A stretch of 40,766 nucleotides of DNA from Bacteroidota bacterium (GTDB lineage: Bacteria; Bacteroidota; Bacteroidia; B-17B0; Aurantibacillaceae). Below are positions 16,601 to 24,903 of the stretch, one piece after another. The position numbers and the translations under genes were made by a program. Position 1 is the first letter of the stretch. Each line of letters starts with the position of its first letter. The stretch is from NCBI GenBank assembly GCA_016708845.1, contig JADJFB010000026.1:1-40766 (forward strand), given 5' to 3'. The notes under the pieces are model-generated. The model had not been told where the DNA came from. It saw only the letters and a program-made list of their open reading frames with translations, and ran no database searches.

Positions 16601-19253
16601 TATCGGTTTCTAAATATTGTTCACCATCTTTTGTAGCAGGAATTTTTACTCCCACATAATTTGTAAATGGCGAAACAGGAATGGTGAATCTATCTGTACT
16701 AAAAGAACCTCCTTCTTCAAATGCACGAATAGTAAAGTTAGCTGTTAAAAAACCTGGCGCATCTTTCGTGTCGCTTAACTGAGCGTTGACAATAGTTTTG
16801 CCATTATCATCAGTTCTTCCACTAAAAATAGTTTGTGTTTCTGAATAAAAATTTTGAGCAGGATTGTCAAAGGTAAATCCTTTGTAACCTTTAAAAGTGG
16901 TTTCAATTTGAGAAAGCGACACATCAATTTTTGCTTCAAGATTTCTACCAGGTGCACCGTGTAACCAGTTAATGAATAAATCGCTATTCAAAGTTAAATC
17001 GCTGCTGTAAATTTTATCTTTTTTGTAGTCTAAATTTATTTTCAAACGATTTGGCATAATCGTTTCAATACGAATATTTTTAGTGAAGACTGCACCACCT
17101 ACTTTTACTTTTGCTAAATAAACGCCCGTTGGTGCAGAGCTTTCTGTTTTTGTTGTGAAATTGTAAAAACCATCGACGTGTTTTGTTCGCGTTAATTTTT
17201 GCACCACTTGTCCTTGTGGATTTATTAATTCCATGGACGCAGGATAGTTTTCAGGAAATGCTTTAGTTTTATTTTCTAAAATAAATGATAAAAACAAGCT
17301 ATCACCTGGGCGCCATACGCCGCGTTCTCCATAAATAAATCCTTTGATTCCTTTTTGAACAATATCACCATCTACTTCAAATGAACTTAATGATAAGGAG
17401 TTTCCATCATCAAGTTTTAAGTAGGTACGTTCTTGTCCACGTTTGGCAATTAATACAAATGGTTTTTGTTTGGTTTCTAAAACGGCAGTTCCTTCAGCAT
17501 TAGTGGTGACTTGTTTTAATTTTTGTTGTTGGTAATCATATGCTTCAATGGTAACATTTCCTAATGGCTTAGTAGAAATTAAATCAGAAGTAAAGACATT
17601 GATTTTTCCGTCATTGCCTCGTTTAGCAATTAAACCAATGTTAGTAGCTAAAATATTTCGGGTAACCGATTTGTTATTATAGAAAGCCCTAGAACAAGGA
17701 TTCTCTCTTTCTGAATAATCATAGTAGTATCCTTCATCATAATAATCATCATAATAGCTGTAATAATCCCATTCTTTTTCATCATCATTTGCTTCAGAGT
17801 CAACATACACATCTTCTTCAGATGAGCTTGTGTCGCTTTGGCAATTGTATGTAGAATAATTACGATTAAAACTTATGCGAACATTATACAAGGCACCAGG
17901 TTCTGCTTTAATTAAAGACGATAAATCAATAGAATAATTATTCCATTTGTTACGAGTTGGAATACCATTATTTTGCAAAGCAATTTTCTTTTTAATAATT
18001 AATTTCCCTACACGACGCAATTCCTGACTGCCTTCTAAATTATTGATTTGTAAAAATTGCAACATGTTGTTTTCGTATACACGAGTAATACGAATATCAA
18101 CGGCATTTAAGTTTACGGCCTCGAAAGGAAAAATTAATCCGCTAGAGTTTGGTAGAATAACTCCCTTACCAACTAAACGAACACTTGGTTTTAAATCTTC
18201 AAAAAATAAATTATAAACGATGGCTTCTTTTAAATGTTTGCCTTCATAATTTTTTACGCCATTACTAATATTCAATTCACGACTATCCACTAAACGTTCG
18301 TTTGTATAAATTTTAATGGAGTTGTTTTCAATTAAATAGGTTAGTTTGGATTCTTTAACGGGTAACTTTTCGTTAGTAGCCTCTCCATATTCATTGTAGT
18401 TAGTTGTTGTTGTTCCATTGGGATTATTGATTGAAATTAATCCATCCAAATTTTGATTAGGATCTATTCTATCAGAAAATTGAAGTGTTATAAATTGATC
18501 AGGCTCATTGTTGATTAATACGTTCAATAAGGTAAATTCAGTAGCATTTGGTATGGTAATTTCTTGACTGTTTTTTTCTGCAGCACCTATAGGTTCACCA
18601 TTATAAGAAAGCGTTACATTTCCTTTTCCTTTTACTACATTATTAATAATAAAATGATGTGTGGTTGAATTCTCGTGTAACCATTTTATTTGCAAGGAAC
18701 TTGAACCTTGTGATGCTTGTGTTGTTTTTTCTACTAATAAATTATCAGCATAATCGGCTGTTGTTAAGGTTCCTTCAATTTGTAATGTGTTATTCTCTCC
18801 CGCTTTGTATTCATCAATGGTAATTTCCATTGCCTGCTTTAAAGTAGCAAATTCAAATTCAAATTCTTTTAAATCATCACTAACGCTTAGCACGTTTCCT
18901 AAATGAAAACTCGCCTTGTAAGTTTGATTGCTGTTTAATTTTGTAGCAGGTTTAAACTCAATTGTTTTTTTATCAATCCAGGTTAACTTCCCTTCAATAC
19001 TTGGACTAAAATCAAATAAATTATTGTCTACTTCTTTTCCTTCTTCAATTTCAGCCGTTGTTTCTTCTTGTAGTACAATTAAAATTTTACTTTCTACTGA
19101 AACGTACCCTGCAGTATATGCCGAGATATATTCTTTGTAGGCAGGATTAATAAATCCTGAATCATTTTTTGCAGAAGACGACGAATAATAAGTTAATCCA
19201 CAAATGGATAATGCTGTGATAAAGAACACAGCAAAAATTGATTTTATTGACAT
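13629..19253 (-). CDS. Bacterial alpha-2-macroglobulin family protein
   Basis: An 1874-residue exported protein expected to trap proteases in the periplasm or at the envelope. It starts with a signal peptide (MSIKSIFAVFFITALSICGL). Many beta-rich MG domains follow, including the bait-proximal part with GFIYGERGVWRPGDSLFL. The thioester motif CVEQ is intact (Cys1418, Glu1420, Gln1421) inside YPHGCVEQTT, and is followed by the alpha/alpha toroid thioester domain (GGLSYWPG, WGTNYAGHFLIEA). Ala/Lys/Gly-rich beta domains close the protein. An unusual Tyr/Asp/Glu-rich low-complexity insertion occupies about residues 478-520. No penicillin-binding protein 1C gene, its usual enterobacterial partner, is adjacent. 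A -7 element TAATTTTG lies about 20 bases before the ATG. Confidence 0.93.
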   Translation of the reverse strand: MSIKSIFAVFFITALSICGLTYYSSSSAKNDSGFINPAYKEYISAYTAGYVSVESKILIVLQEETTAEIEEGKEVDNNLFDFSPSIEGKLTWIDKKTIEFKPATKLNSNQTYKASFHLGNVLSVSDDLKEFEFEFATLKQAMEITIDEYKAGENNTLQIEGTLTTADYADNLLVEKTTQASQGSSSLQIKWLHENSTTHHFIINNVVKGKGNVTLSYNGEPIGAAEKNSQEITIPNATEFTLLNVLINNEPDQFITLQFSDRIDPNQNLDGLISINNPNGTTTTNYNEYGEATNEKLPVKESKLTYLIENNSIKIYTNERLVDSRELNISNGVKNYEGKHLKEAIVYNLFFEDLKPSVRLVGKGVILPNSSGLIFPFEAVNLNAVDIRITRVYENNMLQFLQINNLEGSQELRRVGKLIIKKKIALQNNGIPTRNKWNNYSIDLSSLIKAEPGALYNVRISFNRNYSTYNCQSDTSSSEEDVYVDSEANDDEKEWDYYSYYDDYYDEGYYYDYSERENPCSRAFYNNKSVTRNILATNIGLIAKRGNDGKINVFTSDLISTKPLGNVTIEAYDYQQQKLKQVTTNAEGTAVLETKQKPFVLIAKRGQERTYLKLDDGNSLSLSSFEVDGDIVQKGIKGFIYGERGVWRPGDSLFLSFILENKTKAFPENYPASMELINPQGQVVQKLTRTKHVDGFYNFTTKTESSAPTGVYLAKVKVGGAVFTKNIRIETIMPNRLKINLDYKKDKIYSSDLTLNSDLFINWLHGAPGRNLEAKIDVSLSQIETTFKGYKGFTFDNPAQNFYSETQTIFSGRTDDNGKTIVNAQLSDTKDAPGFLTANFTIRAFEEGGSFSTDRFTIPVSPFTNYVGVKIPATKDGEQYLETDIAHNVEIATVDEFGKATSRSNIEVKVYKLDWRWWWDNYNQDLSSYIGSNYHEPIYTESISSSNGKANFKLRVNQPSWGRYLVYVKDVESGHACGKVVFIDWPSWAGKSPKGNEGSNVLTVNTDKDEYKVGDKAKILIPSPQGGKALINIENGSRTLLSKWIDTKQGITEYEFTVTKEMTPNIYVFVHLIQPHAQTTNDLPIRLYGVASLMIKDENTILKPVIKTEAVWKPESNEIVKVSEANGKEMAYTLAIVDEGLLDITRFKTPDPWKAFYAKEALGVKTWDVYDNVIGAFGKAMTRILSIGGDDATNNKPENSALRFKPMVRFVGPFHLKKGETATHKINIPQYVGSVRVMVVAGYQGAYGNAEKAVPVRKPLMILSTLPRVLGPGEEVNLPVTVFAMEKKVKNATVTITTDKFTEAIGGNTQNVSFSSVGDKVINFKLKIKDALGVSKIKITAKGAGEIATETIEIAVRANNPSVTDADEYVLTSNKNLSVNYVPIGMNGTNKAFIELSTLPSINLSQRLGYLVQYPHGCVEQTTSSVFAGLYLNDITDLSDGQKKFIDNATKAAINRLKGFQTSSGGLSYWPGLNSADEWGTNYAGHFLIEAKTKGYSLPYGLLDNWKRYQKQKAQNYTSNKNTAYYGEDLTQAYRLYTLALAGAPELGAMNRLKEKASLSNEAKWRLSAAYALIGQTEVAKKMIYNVPSTPKAYQDYYYTYGSLERDDAMILETMTLLKDNSNAFLKVKALAAKLGNNEYWFSTQSTAYCLMAISKYAKVNGANSNVTADVKIGSETIAVSDFSKTKFKMIALKNSNSTTPIKVTVKGNGNLFARIVKQGIPKAGTETDKFSNLELIVNYKTLNGNPIDVTNLEQGTDFMAEVTIKNPGVRGMYRNLALSQIFASGWEIRNQRLDNISYVKGDVPTYQDIRDDRVYSYFDLGAGAIKTFKVLLNASYNGTYYLPGVNCEAMYDNSVTAHVSGKWVTVRKQGEIQ

Positions 19254-19273
19254 AGTTTTTGGGAGATTTAATA

Positions 19274-19281
19274 CAAAATTA
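19274..19281 (-). promoter_or_regulatory. -7 promoter element (TAATTTTG) for the macroglobulin gene
   Basis: The minus strand reads TAATTTTG, a perfect TAnnTTTG match, 20 bases ahead of the ATG at 19253. Confidence 0.65.
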
Positions 19282-19443
19282 AGTAAAAAAATTACTCTTA
19301 AACAAATTTTAGGAAAAGTTTGTTTTTTGAGCCATTTTCAGTTTTTACCGCCCTAAAACATTGAATTTTTTCAATTTCTAAATCCTTGCACAATAATTTA
19401 AGTTATCCCTCGTTATTTAACATATAAACCCCTAAATCTGCCT

Positions 19444-19629
19444 ATGCAAAAAACTTCTACTCTTGTTTCTACAATTTTAAAAACCACTACAAACAAGCAA
19501 CAAACTAACAATTTTGTTGATGAACCCGAGCCATCTGACTCAATAATTCAAAATATCCTTAACTATTCAAAATCTTTAACCATACAAAAATCAAAATCTG
19601 TTGGTTTTATTGAGGTTGTAGCGAGTTAA
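19444..19629 (+). CDS. Conserved-looking small protein, 61 residues
   Basis: The ORF encodes a Thr/Asn/Gln-rich N-terminal half and a C-terminal helix-like part (IIQNILNYSKSLTIQKSKSVGFIEVVAS). The ending, Tyr-Ser-Lys-Ser-Leu followed by Lys-Ser-x-x-Val-Gly-Phe-Ile-Glu, resembles short Bacteroidota hypothetical proteins I have seen, so I take it as real. It has no signal peptide or membrane segment. It stands alone between the divergent macroglobulin gene and the E2 gene. No consensus promoter was found; TAAATCTG at 19433-19440 is a one-mismatch possibility. Function unknown. Confidence 0.55.
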   Translation: MQKTSTLVSTILKTTTNKQQTNNFVDEPEPSDSIIQNILNYSKSLTIQKSKSVGFIEVVAS

Positions 19630-19684
19630 TAGGTAATTAACCATTTGTTTATCGAATAAAATTTGTGTAGTAGCGATATTCCGT

Positions 19685-19692
19685 TATTTTTG
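19685..19692 (+). promoter_or_regulatory. -7 promoter element (TATTTTTG) for the E2 gene
   Basis: TATTTTTG followed by C matches the extended TAnnTTTGC consensus, 25 bases ahead of the ATG at 19717. Confidence 0.65.
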
Positions 19693-19716
19693 CGTTCTAC
19701 ATTATAATTTATTACA

Positions 19717-20915
19717 ATGGCTCAATTTGAATTAACAATGCCCAAAATGGGCGAAAGTGTTGCAGAAGCAACTATTATTAAATGGACTAAAAACGAAGGA
19801 GATTCAATTAAAATTGATGAAACTGTTCTAGAAATAGCAACTGATAAGGTTGACTCTGAAATTCCCTCTCCGTTTGAAGGAAAGTTAATTAAAAAGTTAT
19901 TTAATGAAAATGACGTTGTACAAGTAGGTGCCGTTATTGCTATTATCTCTTCAGATGCTACGGCTTCTGTTGCAGAAACCCCAAAAACAGTAGCTCCAAC
20001 TCAACAAACAACTACTCCAACAGCTACAACTCCAGTTGCAACTGCCGAAAATGTTGATTTTTCTGGTTCTGATAAATTCTATTCTCCATTAGTAAAAAGT
20101 ATTGCTAAAGAAGAAGGTATTTCTTTATCTGAATTAGAGTCTATCAAAGGAACAGGGCAAGAAGGAAGAGTGACAAAAGCAGATATTTTAGCTTATTTAC
20201 CAAATAGAAATAAACAAACTACAACAACTGCTCCAGTGGCTGAAAAAGCTGCTCCGGTAGCCAATGCAACTAAATCTACAGTTGGTGTTCCAGATAATAC
20301 AGTTTTAGTTCAACGTCCTGCAGTATCTGTAGGTGCTGGCGACGAAATTATTGAAATGGATCGTATGCGTAAAATTATTGCCGATAACATGGTAATGAGT
20401 AAGCATGTTTCTCCACATGTAACTTCTTTTGTTGAAGCAGATGTTACCAATATGGTAATGTGGAGAGATAGAGTGAAGAAGGATTTCGAGAAGCGCGAAG
20501 GCGAAAAAATTACGTTTACTCCTTTGTTTATTGAGTGTGTAGCCAAGGCTATCAAAGATTTTCCTTTAATTAACGTATCTGTTGACCAAACAGGAACTAA
20601 AGTTATTAAGCGTAAAAACATCAATATTGGTATGGCTGCGGCTTTACCATCAGGTAATTTAATTGTACCAGTGATTAAAAATGCTGACGAGAAAAATTTA
20701 GTTGGTATTACCAAAAATGTAAATGATTTAGCTACACGAGCTCGTGCTAATAAATTATCTCCAGATGAAATTCAGGGTGGAACATTTACTTTAACTAACG
20801 TAGGTGGTTTTGACTATCTTATGACCATAGAGTTGTTGATGGTTCATTAGGAGGTTCTTTCTTAAGAAAAGTAGCCGATTATATGGAACAATGGGACACG
20901 ACAAGAGTTTCGTAA
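19717..20915 (+). pseudogene. 2-oxo acid dehydrogenase E2 (lipoyl acyltransferase), internal deletion
   Basis: Acyltransferase core of a 2-oxo acid dehydrogenase complex. Residues 1-75 are a lipoyl domain with lipoyl-Lys44 in ATDKVDSE; then a Thr/Pro/Ala linker, a peripheral-subunit-binding domain (about 116-158, GQEGRVTKADILAYL), a second linker and the catalytic domain. The frame is normal up to TLTNVGGFD (codon ending 20814), then jumps to the sequence for SYDHRVVDGSLGGSFLRKV in another frame. The remaining gene ends at TAA 20913-20915. About 45 codons are missing and the loss is 3n+1 bases, so the open frame ends early at 20850. The catalytic DHRVVDG motif survives only out of frame. Branched-chain, pyruvate or oxoglutarate specificity cannot be settled; no E1 gene is adjacent. 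Confidence 0.87.
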
Positions 20916-20934
20916 ATCTTATTTAAATGTTAAC

Positions 20935-20963
20935 AAATCCCGCCTCAAAAGCGGGATTTTTTT
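20935..20963 (+). terminator. Intrinsic terminator after the E2 gene
   Basis: Stem AAATCCCGC / GCGGGATTT with a 7-base loop (CTCAAAA), followed by a T run, 20 bases past the E2 stop. Confidence 0.85.
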
Positions 20964-20997
20964 ATCGTTTAAATTGTGGTTTTTGTCTAAATTATGC

Positions 20998-21005
20998 TAA
21001 TTTTG
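20998..21005 (+). promoter_or_regulatory. -7 promoter element (TAATTTTG) for the PorE-like gene
   Basis: TAATTTTGC matches TAnnTTTGC, 22 bases ahead of the ATG at 21028 and after a terminator, so this gene is its own transcription unit. Confidence 0.65.
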
Positions 21006-21027
21006 CTGACTTGTAAAACAAAATCAG

Positions 21028-23352
21028 ATGAAGAAGTTTTTTTTATTTATTATCACTATGCTTTTTGCTGTTAATGCAGTAAAAGCTCAATTGCCATCAG
21101 GAAGTTATACCGACTACATGAAAGAAGGAATGTTTTTAGTTGGAGAAGAAAACTACGACATGGCTTTGAGGAATTTTCTGGAAGCATATAAGCAAGATTC
21201 TTCATCGGCTAACGTTAACTTCAATGTTGGGTTTTGTTATTTAAATTCATCTAATAATAAAGTTTTAGCAGAGGGTTATTTAGCCAAGTCGTTAAAAGAT
21301 ATTTCTAAGAATTACCAAATTGATAATCCAAACGAAAAATCAGCTCCTCCTTTAGCTGTTTTCTACTACGGAAAGGCCTTGCATATCAATTATAAATTTG
21401 ATGAGGCTCAAATTCAATATGATAATTTCTTGAATACCTATGCAAAGGATAAAACAACTAAGGATGATGTAGCATACTTTAAAGCACAAAATGAATTCGC
21501 AAAAGAATTGGTAGCTGCACCTATTAATGTTAAAATTCAAAATTTAGGTGATAGTATTAATAGCGAGTTTCCTGATTATAGTCCTGTATTAAGTGCTGAT
21601 GAATCTAGTTTGATTTATACAACAAGAAGGAATACTGGAACTGGTGGAGAAAGATTGCAAGATGGACAATACTTTGAAGATATTGTTATTTCATACAAAG
21701 ATGCAAACGGTGTGTGGTCTACGCCTAAATCTGTTAGTCAAAATATTAACACAGCAGGACATGACGCTTCTATTAATTTAACAGCTGATGGACAAACATT
21801 AATTGCCTTCAGAGATGATAGTGGCGATGGTAATGTTTACTTTAGTACTTGGGATGGAAAAGATTGGAGCCCTTTACAAAGTTTTGGTTCTGACATTAAC
21901 TCTAAGTATTGGGAATCTCATGCTTGCTTGAGCTCAGATAATAATACTTTGTATTTTGTTTCTGATCGTCCAGGTGGATATGGCGGACGTGATATTTACC
22001 GTTGTGTAAAATTACCTAATGGTGCATGGAGTAAAGCTTTAAATGTTGGACCGACAGTTAACACTAAGTATGATGAAGATGGACCATATATTCATCCAGA
22101 TGGTGTGACTTTAATATTTGCTTCTTCTGGTCATAAATCGATGGGCGGTTTTGATATTTTCTTTACAACGATTGAAGAAGATAAAAAATTTGCAGAACCT
22201 GTAAATATGGGATACCCAATTAATACAACAGATGACGATGTGTTTTTTGTAACCTCTCCTGATGGAAAGCGTGGTTATTTTTCTTCTGCTACAGATGGTG
22301 GAAAGGGAGCAAAAGATATTTATATGATGTCTATTCCTGATGCTAAAGAAAAACCTTTGGTGTTATTTAAAGGTGCTATATTAACTGAAAATGGCCAAAA
22401 ATTACCAGACGATATTTTAATTGTTGTTACAAATAAAGAAACAGGTGAAGTAGTAGGTAATTACAGACCAAAAGAAAACGGAACTTTTGCCACTATTTTA
22501 GCTCCTAACAAAAACTACACCTTCTCTTATCAGATAAAAGGACAAGAGTTTTATAATGAAGATATCTATGTTTCAAGTGATTTAGCGTACCAAGAAATTA
22601 AAAAAGAAATTAATTTAGATCCTGTAAACTTATTAGGAAGCACTAAATCAAAAGGTATAGTTTTAAACACAGTTGTTTTAAATAATGCAAAAGATAAACA
22701 ACCTGTTGCAAATGCTAAAATTACATTAACGCAAAAAGGTGGAACGGATACTAATTTTGATGTTGACGCAAATGGTAAAAAAGATGCAACTCCTTTAGAG
22801 GCAGATAAGTTATATACATTAGTTGCTGAGGTGAATGGTAAAAAATCAAAAGTTAGTTCTTTCAATACAGTTGGCGTTAAAGGCAGTAAATCTATTACAC
22901 AAGTATTGTATTTAGATGACTCTCAAGTTGCTGTTAAGGGCGGAGATAATACAGATAATACGGATTATAAACCAAATGCTGCTTGCGGTTCTCCTGTCAA
23001 GTTTAAACAAAATTTTGGTTATAACGTAAATGACATTGAAGAGAAAAAGGATTGGGAAGTTTTAGTTGACGCTATTGTTAGTAAAACTAAAGAGTGTAAT
23101 CCTACAGTAAAAATTATGTCAAGTGCATCACAAGTTCCTACTAGAGCATTTGGCAGTAATAAGGAATTAGCGCAGTCAAGAGCTTCTAAAATGGAAGATA
23201 AAATTAAAGCTGCTGTTACTGCTAAAGGCGGAGATGCTAGTAAAATTAATTTCGTGAAAATATCTGCTGTAAGAGGACCAATTTATGAAACGGATTATCA
23301 AAACACTAAAAAATACGGGCCATTCCAATATGTTCGTGTCATCGCAAGATAA
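21028..23352 (+). CDS. PorE-like envelope protein (TPR, PD40, CRD, OmpA-like order)
   Basis: 774 residues with a signal peptide ending VNAVKA, mature N-terminus Gln. Domain order: TPR-like helices (about 25-150, including AYKQDSSSANVNFNVGFCYL), a WD40-like PD40 beta-propeller (about 175-435; repeated cores such as LYFVSDRPGGYGGRDIYR and GYFSSATDGGKGAKDIY), carboxypeptidase-regulatory-like beta domains (about 445-535 and 560-635), and a C-terminal 110-residue domain resembling OmpA-type peptidoglycan binding only loosely (NKELAQSRASKMEDKI). This arrangement is that of PorE and related T9SS or gliding accessory proteins, which tie the outer-membrane machinery to peptidoglycan. The OmpA signature is weak, so the exact role is uncertain. 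Own promoter and terminator. Confidence 0.8.
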   Translation: MKKFFLFIITMLFAVNAVKAQLPSGSYTDYMKEGMFLVGEENYDMALRNFLEAYKQDSSSANVNFNVGFCYLNSSNNKVLAEGYLAKSLKDISKNYQIDNPNEKSAPPLAVFYYGKALHINYKFDEAQIQYDNFLNTYAKDKTTKDDVAYFKAQNEFAKELVAAPINVKIQNLGDSINSEFPDYSPVLSADESSLIYTTRRNTGTGGERLQDGQYFEDIVISYKDANGVWSTPKSVSQNINTAGHDASINLTADGQTLIAFRDDSGDGNVYFSTWDGKDWSPLQSFGSDINSKYWESHACLSSDNNTLYFVSDRPGGYGGRDIYRCVKLPNGAWSKALNVGPTVNTKYDEDGPYIHPDGVTLIFASSGHKSMGGFDIFFTTIEEDKKFAEPVNMGYPINTTDDDVFFVTSPDGKRGYFSSATDGGKGAKDIYMMSIPDAKEKPLVLFKGAILTENGQKLPDDILIVVTNKETGEVVGNYRPKENGTFATILAPNKNYTFSYQIKGQEFYNEDIYVSSDLAYQEIKKEINLDPVNLLGSTKSKGIVLNTVVLNNAKDKQPVANAKITLTQKGGTDTNFDVDANGKKDATPLEADKLYTLVAEVNGKKSKVSSFNTVGVKGSKSITQVLYLDDSQVAVKGGDNTDNTDYKPNAACGSPVKFKQNFGYNVNDIEEKKDWEVLVDAIVSKTKECNPTVKIMSSASQVPTRAFGSNKELAQSRASKMEDKIKAAVTAKGGDASKINFVKISAVRGPIYETDYQNTKKYGPFQYVRVIAR

Positions 23353-23375
23353 ATTTAATTAAAATATCAAATAAA

Positions 23376-23405
23376 AACACCGGACTTATATAGTTCGGTG
23401 TTTTT
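23376..23405 (+). terminator. Intrinsic terminator after the PorE-like gene
   Basis: Stem AACACCGGAC / GTTCGGTGTT (one G-U pair) with a 7-base loop, followed by T run. It separates the gene from the methyltransferase operon. Confidence 0.8.
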
Positions 23406-23412
23406 GTTTTAA

Positions 23413-23420
23413 TACCTTTG
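23413..23420 (+). promoter_or_regulatory. -7 promoter element (TACCTTTG) for the methyltransferase operon
   Basis: TACCTTTG matches TAnnTTTG, 7 bases before the ATG at 23427, giving a very short leader for the methyltransferase-ZIP-priA run. Confidence 0.6.
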
Positions 23421-23426
23421 TAGGCT

Positions 23427-24158
23427 ATGCAAAAAGAATGGTTCTCATCGTGGTTTGATACTCCTTATTATCATACACTCTATAAAAATAGAGATTATGA
23501 AGAAGCTTCTTTGTTTATTGATAATGTCTCCAAATTTTTAAAACTAAAACAAAGTACTGTTTGTTGGGATTTATGTTGTGGAAAAGGAAGACATAGTATT
23601 TATTTAAATAAAAAAGGTTTTAGAGTTATAGGAACGGATTTATCTGAACAAAGTATTTGCGAGGCCAACGAAAGTGCTAATGAAACATTGGAGTTTTATC
23701 AGCATGACATGCGAAAGTTGTTTCGTACAAATTACTTTGAAGTTGTTTTTAATTTGTTTACAAGCTTTGGCTATTTCGAGAAAAGACAAGATGATTTACA
23801 TGTGTTTGATTCCGTTCAAAAAGCATTAAAATCAAATGGCTTATTTGTATTTGATTACCTGAATTCGGAATATGTAAAAAGTAGGATGGTTGAATGCGAC
23901 AGTAAAACCATTGACGGTATTACTTTTAATATTTCTAAAAAAATAGAAAATAATACTATTGTTAAAAGTATTGACTTTATTGATAAAGGAGAATCGTTTC
24001 ATTTTGAAGAAAGAGTGAAGCTATTTGATAAAACCTATTTTGAAGGTTTAGCAAAAGAGTGTAACTTAACCATATTAAATACTTTTGGAAATTATCAATT
24101 ACAAGAATTTGATGTAAACACATCGCCACGTTTAATTTTAGTATTACAAAAAAAATGA
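23427..24158 (+). CDS. Class I SAM-dependent methyltransferase
   Basis: 243 residues. Motif I of the SAM-binding Rossmann fold is VCWDLCCGKGRHSIYL (about residues 45-60), the acidic residue ending strand 2 is in VIGTDLSEQSI, and FNLFTSFGYFE (about 108-119) fits the motif around strand 4. The C-terminal half (FNISKKIENNTI, FHFEERVKLFD) is the substrate-side beta region typical of ubiE/cyclopropane-type small-molecule methyltransferases of this group. The substrate is unknown. It overlaps the ZIP gene by 4 bases (ATGA), so translation is coupled. Confidence 0.88.
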   Translation: MQKEWFSSWFDTPYYHTLYKNRDYEEASLFIDNVSKFLKLKQSTVCWDLCCGKGRHSIYLNKKGFRVIGTDLSEQSICEANESANETLEFYQHDMRKLFRTNYFEVVFNLFTSFGYFEKRQDDLHVFDSVQKALKSNGLFVFDYLNSEYVKSRMVECDSKTIDGITFNISKKIENNTIVKSIDFIDKGESFHFEERVKLFDKTYFEGLAKECNLTILNTFGNYQLQEFDVNTSPRLILVLQKK

Positions 24159-24901
24159 GTCTTTGGTTATTAACGATATTATTGTCATTACCCGTTTTAG
24201 TAACAGGTTTTATATTTCTGTCTTTAAAAATTAAGACACAAAACTTACGTTTTTTATTAGCATTTAGTGCAGCTTATTTATTTTCAATCTCTGTAACGCA
24301 TTTGTTACCCGAATGCTACGAAGGTTCTAATACAAAATCGATAGGCTTATTTATTTTGGTGGGTTTTTTTATTCAAATTTTTTTAGAATATTTCAGTACA
24401 GGTATTGAGCACGGTCACACACATGCGCACTCTCATTCATGCGAAAAACATTTGCCTTTAGGAATGATTATAGGCTTGTATTTACATTCGTTATTAGAAG
24501 GCTTACCAATTTATCAAAGTGGAATTATTGAAACACATTCTCAAGCGGTATTGTCAACGCAAGAATCTTTGGTGTTTGGTATTACCATTCATAATATACC
24601 CATTGCTATTGCTTTTGTAACCTTGTTGTTGGAACATAAAACTTCTAAACTAAAAACAGTTTTATTGTTATTAGGTTTTGCCTTAATGGCTCCATTAGGT
24701 TGTTTAATTAGTTATGTATTAAATTCGGTAGGGGTTCAAAATTACGATGGTTTCTTGAAATTATCTTTTGCTGTGGTGATTGGTATTTTCTTGCATATCT
24801 CAACCGCAATTATGTTTGAAACGGGAGAGAATCATAAGTATAATCTCGCTAAAATTATGTCGATGATTGCTGGCGTATTTTTAGCTGCTTTAATTAGTTA
24901 G
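24155..24901 (+). CDS. ZIP family metal transporter
   Basis: 248-residue inner-membrane protein with about eight hydrophobic segments, importing zinc or another divalent metal. A His-rich cytoplasmic loop (EHGHTHAHSHSCEKH, residues 85-99) follows the third helix. The metal-site helices are visible: H111-SLLEG with Glu115, and H146-N147-IPIA. Length and layout match bacterial ZIP proteins. The ATG overlaps the methyltransferase stop, and the stop is followed within 2 bases by the priA ATG, so the three genes form one operon, an arrangement without an obvious functional link. Confidence 0.92.
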   Translation: MSLWLLTILLSLPVLVTGFIFLSLKIKTQNLRFLLAFSAAYLFSISVTHLLPECYEGSNTKSIGLFILVGFFIQIFLEYFSTGIEHGHTHAHSHSCEKHLPLGMIIGLYLHSLLEGLPIYQSGIIETHSQAVLSTQESLVFGITIHNIPIAIAFVTLLLEHKTSKLKTVLLLLGFALMAPLGCLISYVLNSVGVQNYDGFLKLSFAVVIGIFLHISTAIMFETGENHKYNLAKIMSMIAGVFLAALIS

Positions 24902-24903
24902 TG

